Source: Fluviicola sp. (GTDB lineage: Bacteria > Bacteroidota > Bacteroidia > Flavobacteriales_D > Crocinitomicaceae). From it: a stretch of 64,000 bases of DNA. Of the stretch, positions 26,878 through 35,020 are shown piece by piece (position 1 is the first letter of the stretch; the number at the start of each line of letters is the position of its first letter). The stretch spans positions 1 through 64,000 of the forward strand of contig JAGOAZ010000005.1 of the NCBI GenBank assembly GCA_017983675.1, written 5' to 3'. The position numbers and the translations under genes were made by a program. The notes beneath the pieces were generated by a model, which was given only the letters and a program-made list of their open reading frames with translations, made no database searches and was not told where the DNA came from.

Positions 26878-28389
26878 ATGAGCGCAACTGGAGTACGGGT
26901 ACGTTTTGCACCATCACCAACAGGACCATTACACATGGGAGGTGTACGAACAGCACTTTACAACTATTTATTTGCTAAAAACAATAATGGAACATTCATT
27001 ATTCGTATTGAAGATACTGATCAAACACGCTTTGTGGCGGGTGCTCAAGATTATATTATGGAATCTTTGGCTTGGTGCGGAATAACACCTGACGAGGGAC
27101 CAGGCATTGGTGGAAATTACGGACCATATGTACAAAGTGAGCGCAAGGCAATGTATCGTCCTTATGCTGAAGAGCTTGTAAACAATGACAAAGCATATTA
27201 TGCATTTGACACACCTGAAGAATTGGATGCTGTTCGTGAACAAGCAAAGCAAATGGGTATGCCTAATTGGCAATACAACAGCGTTACACGTGTTTCATTA
27301 AAAAACTCGTTAACGCTTCCTGCAGATGAAGTTGTGCGTAAATTGGCTGCTGGTGATCCATATGTTATTCGTATGAAAATGCCCCGTAATCATGATGTGC
27401 GTTTTGAAGATGAAATTAGAGGATGGGTTGTTGTAAACACCAATAACTTAGATGATAAAGTGCTTTTTAAAAGCGATGGTATGCCAACGTATCACTTGGC
27501 TAATATTGTGGACGACCATTTAATGGAAATTTCACACGTTATTCGCGGAGAAGAATGGTTGCCTTCTGCGCCGTTGCATGTATTATTATACGAAGCATTC
27601 GGTTGGACCGCTCCAAAATTTGCTCATTTACCATTGTTATTGCGTCCAGACGGTAATGGAAAATTATCTAAAAGAGATGGTGATCGTTTAGGATTTCCTG
27701 TTTTTCCTTTAAACTGGACAACTGCTGAAGGAGAACTCTATTCAGGATATAGAGAAAACGGATATTTTAAAGGTGCATTCATCAATATGTTAGCATTTTT
27801 AGGATGGAATCCAGGAACAACACAAGAAATATTTTCGTTGGAAGAATTAGTAAGCGCTTTTACACTTGACCGAGTTGGAAAAGCAGGAGCAAAATTTGAT
27901 CCAGACAAAACAAAATGGTTCCAACAACATTACTTAAAAAACACAAGTGATGAAGAGCTTGCTCAACTACTTAAAGCAGCATTTCAATTGACCGAATCAG
28001 ATGAAAGGTTAATAGCATTCTGTCACTTAATGAAAGAGCGCGCAACATTCATCAAAGACATGATGACTGAAGGTGCATATTTATTTTCGGCACCATCAAG
28101 TTATGATGAGCAAACCGTTTCAAAAAAATGGAAAGAAGATTCAGCGGCTTTGATGACAGAATGGAAAGAACGATTAGCTGGAATAATAGATTTTACTGGT
28201 CCAACAATTGAAACAAATTTCAAAGATTTCTTAACAGAAAAATCACTTGGAATTGGTGCTGTTCTACCATTATTTCGCCTGTTAACAACCGGTGTAGGAA
28301 TGGGGCCGTCTATGTTTGAGATTGCAGCTTTCCTTGGGAAAGAGGAGTGTTTATCACGCATGGAAAAAGGTTTAAATCAGTTGGCATGA
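26878..28389 (+). CDS. gltX: Glutamate--tRNA ligase
   Basis: The 503-residue class I synthetase charges tRNA-Glu. The signature RFAPSPTGPLHMGGVRTALYN holds the HIGH-like HMGG at residues 19-22, and the KMSKS-like loop is KLSKRDGDR starting at residue 262. IIRIEDTDQTR and IRGEEWLPSAPLH are further family markers. The C-terminal anticodon-binding helices give normal length. The ATG overlaps nothing upstream; DUF4175 is divergent. The stop overlaps the folB start in an ATGA junction, implying a bicistronic mRNA. Confidence 0.97.
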   Translation: MSATGVRVRFAPSPTGPLHMGGVRTALYNYLFAKNNNGTFIIRIEDTDQTRFVAGAQDYIMESLAWCGITPDEGPGIGGNYGPYVQSERKAMYRPYAEELVNNDKAYYAFDTPEELDAVREQAKQMGMPNWQYNSVTRVSLKNSLTLPADEVVRKLAAGDPYVIRMKMPRNHDVRFEDEIRGWVVVNTNNLDDKVLFKSDGMPTYHLANIVDDHLMEISHVIRGEEWLPSAPLHVLLYEAFGWTAPKFAHLPLLLRPDGNGKLSKRDGDRLGFPVFPLNWTTAEGELYSGYRENGYFKGAFINMLAFLGWNPGTTQEIFSLEELVSAFTLDRVGKAGAKFDPDKTKWFQQHYLKNTSDEELAQLLKAAFQLTESDERLIAFCHLMKERATFIKDMMTEGAYLFSAPSSYDEQTVSKKWKEDSAALMTEWKERLAGIIDFTGPTIETNFKDFLTEKSLGIGAVLPLFRLLTTGVGMGPSMFEIAAFLGKEECLSRMEKGLNQLA

Positions 28390-28748
28390 CGCACATTATT
28401 GAAGTAAACAACATTCGTTTGTATGCTTTTCATGGATGCCTGGAAGAAGAGGGTAAAATAGGTGGAAATTATTCTGTTGACGTGAAAATGAAAACAGATT
28501 TTTCAAAAGCAGCAAACTCTGATGAACTTTCAGAAACGATTGATTACGTCTTAGTGAACAAAATTGTTGCTGAAGAAATGGCTATTCGTTCGAAATTGAT
28601 CGAACACGTTGGACAACGTATCATTAACCGTATGTTACAAGAAATCAATGGGTTAATTGGATATTCAATAAAAGTGACAAAAATCTGTCCACCTATAAAC
28701 GGGGATGTTGAAAATGTTGCAATTATTATTGAAGGGGGCAATTGGTAA
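28386..28748 (+). CDS. folB: Dihydroneopterin aldolase
   Basis: The 120-residue enzyme splits 7,8-dihydroneopterin in folate synthesis. It reads IEVNNIRLYAFHGCLEEEGKIGG at the N-terminus with the conserved HG..EEE core, and ETIDYVLVNKIVAEEM and VTKICPPINGDVENVAI at the C-terminus with the conserved Lys-x-x-PP segment. The start ATG is taken at the ATGA overlap with gltX; an in-frame start at 28347 inside gltX would add 13 unrelated residues. Followed directly by the tRNA-Cys promoter. Confidence 0.92.
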   Translation: MTHIIEVNNIRLYAFHGCLEEEGKIGGNYSVDVKMKTDFSKAANSDELSETIDYVLVNKIVAEEMAIRSKLIEHVGQRIINRMLQEINGLIGYSIKVTKICPPINGDVENVAIIIEGGNW

Positions 28749-28773
28749 ACTTGAGAAAAATTTAGTATTTTTG
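28742..28773 (+). promoter_or_regulatory. Promoter of tRNA-Cys
   Basis: A TTG at 28742-28744 and TATTTTTG at 28766-28773 are separated by 21 nt, matching the Bacteroidetes -33/-7 layout. The mature tRNA begins 14 nt after the -7 box. Confidence 0.6.
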
Positions 28774-28787
28774 TTCCCCAAGAAAAC

Positions 28788-28858
28788 GGTCTCGTGGCCG
28801 AGCGGTTAGGCACCGGTCTGCAAAACCGTCTACTCCGGTTCGAATCCGGACGAGACCT
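28788..28858 (+). tRNA. tRNA-Cys (GCA)
   Basis: A 71-nt cloverleaf: acceptor GGTCTCG pairs with CGAGACC, D arm GCC/GGC, anticodon loop CTGCAAA with GCA at 28820-28822, T stem TCCGG/CCGGA around TTCGAAT, and discriminator T as usual for tRNA-Cys. The top pair of the anticodon stem is a C-T mismatch. CCA is not encoded. Confidence 0.95.
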
Positions 28859-28860
28859 CT

Positions 28861-28893
28861 GAAAAGCTCTGTTAGTAATAACAGGGCTTTTTT
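28861..28893 (+). terminator. Terminator after tRNA-Cys
   Basis: Stem AAAAGCTCTGTTA / TAACAGGGCTTTT with a GTAA loop (one mismatch) and a T-run, starting three bases after the tRNA end. Confidence 0.8.
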
Positions 28894-28971
28894 GTTGTTA
28901 AAAAGTTGTGTTATTTTGGGTCTGTCTGCAGCTTTACCACAATTTACCCGGGTAACTATTATTGGTTAAAA

Positions 28972-29006
28972 CAAAAAACCCCACATTCCTAAGGATGCAG
29001 GGCTTT
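28972..29006 (-). terminator. Probable terminator after the sigma-factor partner gene
   Basis: On the minus strand, AAAGCCCTGCATCC pairs imperfectly with GGAATGTGGGGTTTT around a TTA loop and ends in a T-run, about 17 nt beyond the stop at 29023. Confidence 0.6.
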
Positions 29007-29022
29007 AATCAACATAGTATAA

Positions 29023-29874
29023 TTATTTTTTAGCTTCTATCAATTGTTTGTCTTTGATTACTTTGCCTGAATTATCTACAATTGTAACCAAACAAAAATA
29101 GATTCCTTCAGTTGTTTCTCCGTTGTATTCACCATTCCATTTAAAATCAGGATCGTTGGACTGGTAAACCAGCTTATTTTGCACATTGAAAATTTGCACC
29201 AAGAACGATTTAATTTGCTCTTTGTTGGCTATTTCTACAAAATATTCATCATTATTTCCGTCGTTGTTTGGACTAAAGAAATTGGGGAATTTTGTTAATT
29301 CTGAGGCAAGGACAGCGCTTACCGGTTTATCTGTATTCTCTGGGAAGACCGTTGTCGGCTGTGTCTCTTTTGTAATTGTTTCAGCGACAGCTATAGGTGT
29401 TGTGCTTTTTTCAGCTACAACATCCGTTGCGTCTAGTAATACAGGTGGAATATCATCAGCTAAAACTGGACCTTTTACCAAACAAAATGGCTTGTAAAGA
29501 AGGGTGTCCATGAATAAATCGTAATCAAAATCAACCACAAAGTTATTTTGAACTTCGCTCTGTTTAATAGCTACTTTTGACGGTGATTGAACACTTTTGT
29601 TCACTTCAGTAGTAACAGGTTTCTTTGGTGCGGTTTCGGTTGAAGCCGATTCGTTTTTTCCAACAAACAAAGCAGTAACAACACCTGTTGATACAACAGC
29701 CGTTCCAATTAATAATTTTGTAAACAAAGAAATTGTTTTAGTTGCGGCAACAGAAGTTACGCCCGCAGCAGCCATTTTTGATTGCACACCTTTCCATAGT
29801 TCTTCACGAACAGGAAAACTGTGTTCTTCAAACGACTTTGAAAACAACTCTTTTATGTTATCGTTATTCTTCAC
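29023..29874 (-). CDS. Putative ECF anti-sigma-like membrane protein with T9SS type B-like C-terminal domain
   Basis: The 283-residue protein has an N-terminal cytosolic segment with HSFPVREELWKGVQSKM, resembling the short motif found in Bacteroidota proteins encoded after ECF sigma factors. One membrane helix follows at about 49-71, then a Thr/Val/Pro-rich linker. The last 90 residues (FFSPNNDGNNDEYFVEIA to WNGEYNGETTEGIYFCLVTI) are a gliding-motility-associated (CHU_C/type B) C-terminal domain. It overlaps the sigma gene by 11 nt, so it is probably the sigma factor's partner. Having a surface-sorting-type domain on an uncleaved single-pass protein is unusual. No classical zinc anti-sigma motif is present. 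Confidence 0.7.
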   Translation of the reverse strand: MKNNDNIKELFSKSFEEHSFPVREELWKGVQSKMAAAGVTSVAATKTISLFTKLLIGTAVVSTGVVTALFVGKNESASTETAPKKPVTTEVNKSVQSPSKVAIKQSEVQNNFVVDFDYDLFMDTLLYKPFCLVKGPVLADDIPPVLLDATDVVAEKSTTPIAVAETITKETQPTTVFPENTDKPVSAVLASELTKFPNFFSPNNDGNNDEYFVEIANKEQIKSFLVQIFNVQNKLVYQSNDPDFKWNGEYNGETTEGIYFCLVTIVDNSGKVIKDKQLIEAKK

Positions 29875-30400
29875 TTTCTATTTGTTCTAATTGTGTCCGT
29901 AAAAACGCACGTGCACGCGAGTATTGTGATTTTGATGTGTTTTCACTTACCCCAAGTGTATCGGCAATTTCTTTGTGTGAATATCCTTCTATGGCAAACA
30001 TGTTAAAAACAACACGATAACCATCTGGCATTTCATTAATCATTCGTAATAAATAATTAACATCCATGTCATCGAATGCGGTATCATCAAACGAAACATG
30101 ATTTTCAACAGCTTCAATTTGTGCGGTACCTAACCATTTTTTATTCTTTCGAATGGCATCCAGCGCTGTGTTTACAACAATTCTTCTCATCCAACCTTCC
30201 AAAGATCCTTCTTGTTTAAAGTCACTTATTTTCTGGAAAATTTTCACAAAACCATCTTGTAAAACATCTTCGGCCTCGTCACCATTTGGTATATAACGCT
30301 TACAAATTGAAAGCATTTTTGGGGCAAACTTATCAAACAACGCTCGCTGTGCTCGAGAATCTCCTTTGGTACATGCTGAAACCAATGTAATATCATCCAT
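29864..30400 (-). CDS. RNA polymerase ECF sigma factor
   Basis: The 178-residue protein is a sigma-70 family ECF factor. Region 2 reads RALFDKFAPKMLSICKRYIPNGDEAEDVLQDGFVKIFQKI with the DVLQD core, followed by EGWMRRIVVNTALDAIRK. Region 4 reads MPDGYRVVFNMFAIEGYSHKEIADTLGVSENTSKSQYSRAR, a helix-turn-helix for -35-type recognition. The overlapped downstream gene is its likely membrane partner. Its regulon cannot be deduced from this window. Confidence 0.93.
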   Translation of the reverse strand: MDDITLVSACTKGDSRAQRALFDKFAPKMLSICKRYIPNGDEAEDVLQDGFVKIFQKISDFKQEGSLEGWMRRIVVNTALDAIRKNKKWLGTAQIEAVENHVSFDDTAFDDMDVNYLLRMINEMPDGYRVVFNMFAIEGYSHKEIADTLGVSENTSKSQYSRARAFLRTQLEQIESEE

Positions 30401-30498
30401 AGCACTCGCTCATTCTAAAGACATGAAACTAATCAAAAAGGTTGCATGGATAACAATAGTTGAAAGAAATAGCTTAAATTCGTTTAAACACTTCTTGT

Positions 30499-31707
30499 AT
30501 GAAACGATTGTTTATAGCGTTTTCTTTGTTCTTAACTTTTGGTTTGTTTGCTCAAATTCCATCTCAATGGCTTGGTAATTATTCAGCCTATTTACAATTG
30601 AACAAAGATGTTCAACTACCCGTTCGTTTTTCAATAGAAAAAGCTGGAGACAAAAATTTAATCCATATTAAAAACGGAAAAGAAGACATTGTTTTGGTTG
30701 ATGAAAAATGGAGGGGCGACACATTAACTATCGATTTCCCAAATTTCGATTCTCAATTGCAATTGGCTCAAAAAACTAGTGGTGAATTAACTGGTCAATG
30801 GATTAACCGAAATAAACTAAGCGCTTACAATATTCCTTTTTTCGCAACATTAAATCAAATAAAGCAAAATAACGATGAAAAACACGAAAATATAACTGGT
30901 CGTTGGGAAACCTATTTTGCAGAAAACCCGACTTTAGATGATGCAGGAATTATGCTGATTCAACAAAAAACCGACACGCTTTTTGGGACTGTTTTAACAG
31001 AAACCGGGGATTATCGTTTTTTAGAAGGCCGCATAAATGGTGCTGATTTTTACCTTTCTGCCTTCGATGGAACACATGCTTTTTTACTAAATGGTCATAT
31101 AAAAAACGATTCGATTAAAGGTGTTTTTTACAGTGGCAAACATTATCAAACTCCTTTTTACGGTGTTATAAACAATTTATTTGCATTACGTAATGCTGAT
31201 TCCATTACAAAGAAAACAAGTAATCAACCCGTCACATTTTCTTTTAAAGATTGCGACAACAATTCTTATGTGTATCCAAATGAATCAACAAAAAACAAGG
31301 TAGTGATTATTCAACTAATGGGAACTTGGTGTCCGAATTGTATGGATGAAACTGTTTTTTTACAGCAACTTTATGCGCAATATCACCAACAAGGTTTAGA
31401 AATAATTAGTGTTGGTTACGAAGTTGGAGCAGATTTCACGGCACAAGCAGCAAAATTGAAACGCCTGCAAGAACGTTACCATTTAACACACCCTTTATTA
31501 GTTGGTGGAAAAGCCGATAAAAAATTAGCTTCGTCCCATTTCAACATGCTGAATGAAATAAGCGCATTTCCTACAGCAATTTACATTGGAAAAGATGGGG
31601 AAGTAAAACGCATTCACACTGGATTTTCTGGTCCGGGAACGGGAGAAATATACGAGCAATTTCAAGAAGAAACACGCTTATTTATCGAGCACTTGTTGGC
31701 CCAATAA
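30499..31707 (+). CDS. Exported TlpA-like thioredoxin-fold protein
   Basis: The 402-residue protein has a signal peptide (KRLFIAFSLFLTFGLFA). The first 250 residues are beta-rich without a known motif. The C-terminal third is a TlpA/AhpC-type thioredoxin fold with the active site WCPNC (Cys278 and Cys281) in QLMGTWCPNCMDETVFLQQL and a cis-Pro region ISAFPTAIYIGKDGEV. It should act in the periplasm as a disulfide reductase or thiol oxidoreductase; the partner is unknown. The gene ends exactly where the convergent M28 peptidase ends. Confidence 0.85.
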   Translation: MKRLFIAFSLFLTFGLFAQIPSQWLGNYSAYLQLNKDVQLPVRFSIEKAGDKNLIHIKNGKEDIVLVDEKWRGDTLTIDFPNFDSQLQLAQKTSGELTGQWINRNKLSAYNIPFFATLNQIKQNNDEKHENITGRWETYFAENPTLDDAGIMLIQQKTDTLFGTVLTETGDYRFLEGRINGADFYLSAFDGTHAFLLNGHIKNDSIKGVFYSGKHYQTPFYGVINNLFALRNADSITKKTSNQPVTFSFKDCDNNSYVYPNESTKNKVVIIQLMGTWCPNCMDETVFLQQLYAQYHQQGLEIISVGYEVGADFTAQAAKLKRLQERYHLTHPLLVGGKADKKLASSHFNMLNEISAFPTAIYIGKDGEVKRIHTGFSGPGTGEIYEQFQEETRLFIEHLLAQ

Positions 31708-33162
31708 TTAATGATTCACAACGGGTCTTGTTGGGCTGTTCGCTAACATCCAGGCGGTGTGAAAAACTAATTTGGTTACTTTTTCTACTTTATTAAAATT
31801 GATTTTCTCCACATCATCTGTTGGTTGGTGATAGTCTGCATGAACACCACTGAAATAGAAAATAGACGGAATGTTGTTTTTCGCAAAATTATAATGATCT
31901 GATCGGTAATAAAATTGATTGGGGTCGGTTGTACTATTAAAACGATAGTCTAGTTGTAATTGCGTGAACGTATTGTTTGCTTGTTCGTTCGTTGTGTGCA
32001 AATCATCGCTTAACATATTAGAACCAATAATATAAATGTAATCGCTTTTTCCTTCGTGCGCAATGTCATCACGACCAATCATGTCAATGTTCAAATCAGC
32101 AATTGTTGTTGACAATGGAAGCATTGGATGTGAAGCATAATAAGATGAACCAAGTAAACCTTTCTCTTCTCCAGAAACTGGCATAATTAATATGGATCTT
32201 TTTGGTCCGTTTCCATCTTTGTACGCGTTCATAAAAGCTTCAGCTAATTCTAACAAAGCAACCGTTCCTGTTCCATCGTCATCTGCTCCATTATAAACAA
32301 CACCATTTTGAATTCCTATATGATCATAATGCGCCGTAATAATTAATACTTCATTTTTCAAAATGCTATCACTTCCAGGAATGAAAGCCAAAACATTTGA
32401 ACTCACTAATTCTTTTTCTTCTTGATTAAACGAACAATTCAATTGAGCAACCGTTTCCGACTTTTTGTGCTTTTTAACTTTGGATATTAAGTAAAGAAAT
32501 TGCTTTGGTAAAACAGGTGTAATTGATTCGGCGCTAACAACTATAATTGGCAGTTCTTTTTTTGTAGCATCATCAACAAGACGCATTGATCTATCGGTTG
32601 CATAGTGGGCTAAATATTCATATAATTCAGTGTAGTTTTTTGCAACTAAAATCAATGCTTTTGTAGTTGAAGACAACCCTTTTTTAAGTGTTGTAACCTC
32701 CGATCGAACATCGTTTGATTGTAGTGTATGAATGACAACATTATTTGAAGTGTCATTTTTTAAATTAGCTGAATATGTAACTATTTTAGTGTTATTTAAT
32801 TTAAACTTGCGTTTTGATCCAAAATAGACAAAATCCTTTTTGAAGATAAATTCCTTGTTATTAATCGAAAGCGCACCTCCAGGTTGTGATTCTACAACCG
32901 TGAAAAACTGTTCGAATTGTTGCATTCCTGGAACAAAAAAACAGCCACTTTTTTTAAAAGAATTGATTAAATATTGCGCAGCTAATTGTTGCCCTTTTTT
33001 TCCAGTTTCTCTTCCTTCAAAAACATCAGAAGCCAAAATGGTTAAGTGATTTTTTAAGGAAGGCGCATCAATAAATTGACTGTAATAAACAGCGTCTTTG
33101 TTTACTTGAGCATTACTTAATAATGAATAAAAAGCAACAATTAACAACGAATAATATTTCAT
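31708..33162 (-). CDS. Exported M28-family zinc metallopeptidase
   Basis: The 484-residue protein carries a signal peptide (KYYSLLIVAFYSLLSNA). The peptidase domain has the first metal ligands in ITAHYDHIG, the bridging Asp in YNGADDDGTGTVALLELA, the catalytic Glu pair in SGEEKGLLGS, Asp in DMIGRDD and the last ligand region in YRSDHYNFAK. A PA-like insert lies about 100-250. Likely an aminopeptidase acting in the periplasm or outside. Its ATG shares one base with the rpiB stop, so the two are co-transcribed. Confidence 0.9.
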   Translation of the reverse strand: MKYYSLLIVAFYSLLSNAQVNKDAVYYSQFIDAPSLKNHLTILASDVFEGRETGKKGQQLAAQYLINSFKKSGCFFVPGMQQFEQFFTVVESQPGGALSINNKEFIFKKDFVYFGSKRKFKLNNTKIVTYSANLKNDTSNNVVIHTLQSNDVRSEVTTLKKGLSSTTKALILVAKNYTELYEYLAHYATDRSMRLVDDATKKELPIIVVSAESITPVLPKQFLYLISKVKKHKKSETVAQLNCSFNQEEKELVSSNVLAFIPGSDSILKNEVLIITAHYDHIGIQNGVVYNGADDDGTGTVALLELAEAFMNAYKDGNGPKRSILIMPVSGEEKGLLGSSYYASHPMLPLSTTIADLNIDMIGRDDIAHEGKSDYIYIIGSNMLSDDLHTTNEQANNTFTQLQLDYRFNSTTDPNQFYYRSDHYNFAKNNIPSIFYFSGVHADYHQPTDDVEKINFNKVEKVTKLVFHTAWMLANSPTRPVVNH

Positions 33163-33599
33163 TAGTTACAAGGTATTTTATCAATTCTATTTTGGTGACG
33201 ACCTCCTTCAAATTCGGTTGAACTAAAAACAGCAACCATTTCTAATGCTTCTTCGACAGAAATAAAACGTGCAGGTAATGTTATAATATTTGCGTCGTTG
33301 TGTTCACGTGCTAATTGTGCAATTTCTTTCTTCCAACATAATGCAGCTCTAATTCCTTGGTGTTTATTAACAGTCATATTAATACCGTTTCCACTTCCAC
33401 AGATTACAATACCCCAAGTTGTTGGATTTGCTTCTACAAATTCAGCTACCGGATGACCATAATCAGCATAATCAATACTTGCTTCGCTGTAACAACCAAA
33501 ATCCTTTACTTCGTAACCGTTTTCTTGTAACCAAGAAATAACTTCTTTTTTCAATTCAAATCCTGCGTGATCTGCTCCAATTGGAATAATTTTAGACAT
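33162..33599 (-). CDS. rpiB: Ribose 5-phosphate isomerase B
   Basis: The 145-residue enzyme interconverts ribose 5-phosphate and ribulose 5-phosphate. The sequence reads IPIGADHAGFELKKEVISWL, DYADYGHPVAEFV, VICGSGNGINMTVNK (the active-site loop) and REHNDANIITLPARFIS, all hallmarks of RpiB/LacAB. I place the start at ATG 33599; an in-frame upstream start at 33647 would add 16 unlike residues that overlap the predicted promoter. Confidence 0.95.
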   Translation of the reverse strand: MSKIIPIGADHAGFELKKEVISWLQENGYEVKDFGCYSEASIDYADYGHPVAEFVEANPTTWGIVICGSGNGINMTVNKHQGIRAALCWKKEIAQLAREHNDANIITLPARFISVEEALEMVAVFSSTEFEGGRHQNRIDKIPCN

Positions 33600-33616
33600 G
33601 TCTTTCGTTTTTTTTT

Positions 33617-33647
33617 CAAAGTTAAGCCTTATTAACAAATGAAACAA
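33617..33647 (-). promoter_or_regulatory. Promoter of rpiB-M28 operon
   Basis: On the minus strand TTG (33647-33645), a 20-nt spacer, and TAACTTTG (33624-33617) give a full -33/-7 match, 17 nt before the rpiB ATG. Confidence 0.6.
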
Positions 33648-33659
33648 TATATAAACAAT

Positions 33660-34255
33660 TGGAGTTTTAGTAAAAAATCAATTGGTTTAAAATCAATTAG
33701 TTAATTTTTTAAAGTATCCACATAAAACGAAACATAAGTGTTAATAACGGTTAACAACTATCAATAACTATTTGTAGGAACTTTCAACTTTCTGTTCTAT
33801 ATGCCTTTTTAATTGAAATAAACAAGAAAAGTTTTGGTGACTTATGTTGTTTTTACACACAAGGTTTCACACAATAATTTAGAAGATTTAGTAAAAAAGA
33901 TGTTCACAATAGAAGTTATACATTAATTGTTAATAGCACTGTTAACTTTAAGTAAACGAATGATCTAACAAATAAATATACTGTTAATAACAGGTAAATA
34001 AAGTACTAACAAGTTAAATTGCAATAAAAAGTACAAAAAGTTGTACAGCTATTAACAGCACTAATAAATAGAATAAAACTTTTAAGTAATTAAATCTTTC
34101 TTTTATTTATTATTCTAGTAAAAAAAGAAATGAGATTTGGATAAATGAAAATGAAACTGTACATTCGGTATCACACACCAGAAACTAACGAAATAAGGGA
34201 CTTTACGTTAAAACACAACTACTTGTTTTAGTGTAATTTACAAGCAAAAAGTGAT
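33660..34255. other. oriC: AT-rich repeat region, candidate chromosomal replication origin (oriC)
   Basis: This is the only gene-free stretch above 300 bp in the window. It contains TGTTAATARC four times: at 33739 (TGTTAATAAC), 33928 (TGTTAATAGC), 33982 (TGTTAATAAC) and on the minus strand at 34048-34057 (TGTTAATAGC), plus GGTTAACAAC at 33749 and CTGTTAAC at 33939. TGTTAATAA is one base from the reverse DnaA box TGTGNATAA. Better DnaA-like boxes are GTATCCACA at 33714 (one mismatch to TTATCCACA) and TTTTACACA at 33851. Very AT-rich tracts near 34060-34130 could serve as an unwinding element. parS sites lie 11-13 kb away. I see no convincing gene here, and dnaA is not adjacent. Confidence 0.5.
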
Positions 34256-34261
34256 TATAAA

Positions 34262-35020
34262 ATGACACATGCAAATGTATTGATTATTGAAGATGAATTC
34301 ATTGTTTCGCGCGATATTCAATCCAGTTTAATAAAATTAGGTTACACCGTTTTAGGAATCGTTTCATCAGGAGAAAAAGCACTCGCATTTATTTCAGAAC
34401 AAGCTCCAGATATTTTATTGATCGATATTCAATTAAAAGGATCAATCAATGGAATTGAATTAGCAGAACTTATCAAGAAGCGATATGATATTCCATTTAT
34501 ATTTCTCACAGCTTTCTCAGATGAAACCACATTGAATAGAGCAAAATATGCTGAACCATTTGGTTATATTTTGAAGCCGTTTCGAGAAATTGATTTAAAA
34601 ACAACAATTGAACTCGCTTTATACAAACACCATCAACAAGTTAAAATTGAACGGGAGCGTGATTTATTGGTATCACTAATTGATGGTAAAACATCGGATA
34701 AAGCGTCTTTTTTGTTTGTGAAATCAAATAGTCGCTTAATCAAATTAAAAACAGAAGAAATTTATTTTGTGGAAGCGTTGAAAGATTACGTTGTCATCAA
34801 TACTTTTGACGTAAGGTATACAATCCATTCAACAATGAAAGAAATCGAGTTAAAACTAGGCTATAATGAATTTATCAGGGTCCACAGATCTTTCATTGTT
34901 CGCTTAGATAAGATTGCATCCATTGAATTCCCCAATCTTCAATTAGAAAACGATAAAAAATGGATTCCAATCGGAGGATCTTACCGAGATGAATTAACCA
35001 ATCGAATCAAATTGATTTAA
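34262..35020 (+). CDS. LytTR-family response regulator
   Basis: The 252-residue protein has an N-terminal receiver domain (VLIIEDEFIVSRDIQ with the acidic pocket, phospho-Asp in ILLIDIQLKG, T in FLTAFSDE, Lys in YILKPFRE) and a C-terminal LytTR DNA-binding domain (FVKSNSRLIKLKTEEIYFVEALKDYV, then FIRVHRSFIVRLDKI). It should regulate transcription on phosphorylation by a histidine kinase; none is adjacent. Its 3' end overlaps the convergent rnr by four bases. It is the first gene to the right of the candidate origin. Confidence 0.93.
   Translation: MTHANVLIIEDEFIVSRDIQSSLIKLGYTVLGIVSSGEKALAFISEQAPDILLIDIQLKGSINGIELAELIKKRYDIPFIFLTAFSDETTLNRAKYAEPFGYILKPFREIDLKTTIELALYKHHQQVKIERERDLLVSLIDGKTSDKASFLFVKSNSRLIKLKTEEIYFVEALKDYVVINTFDVRYTIHSTMKEIELKLGYNEFIRVHRSFIVRLDKIASIEFPNLQLENDKKWIPIGGSYRDELTNRIKLI

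Noticed and set aside
29906..29911. CACGTG palindrome inside the ECF sigma gene as another parS
   Set aside because: The flanks (AACG...CACG) do not match TGTT/AACA; only the core hexamer is shared.
33304..33309. CACGTG inside rpiB as parS
   Set aside because: Left half TGTT is displaced and the right half GCTAAT does not match; a chance coding hexamer.
34145..34231. 28-codon open frame in the candidate origin
   Set aside because: Short, no family resemblance and no promoter; likely chance in AT-rich DNA.
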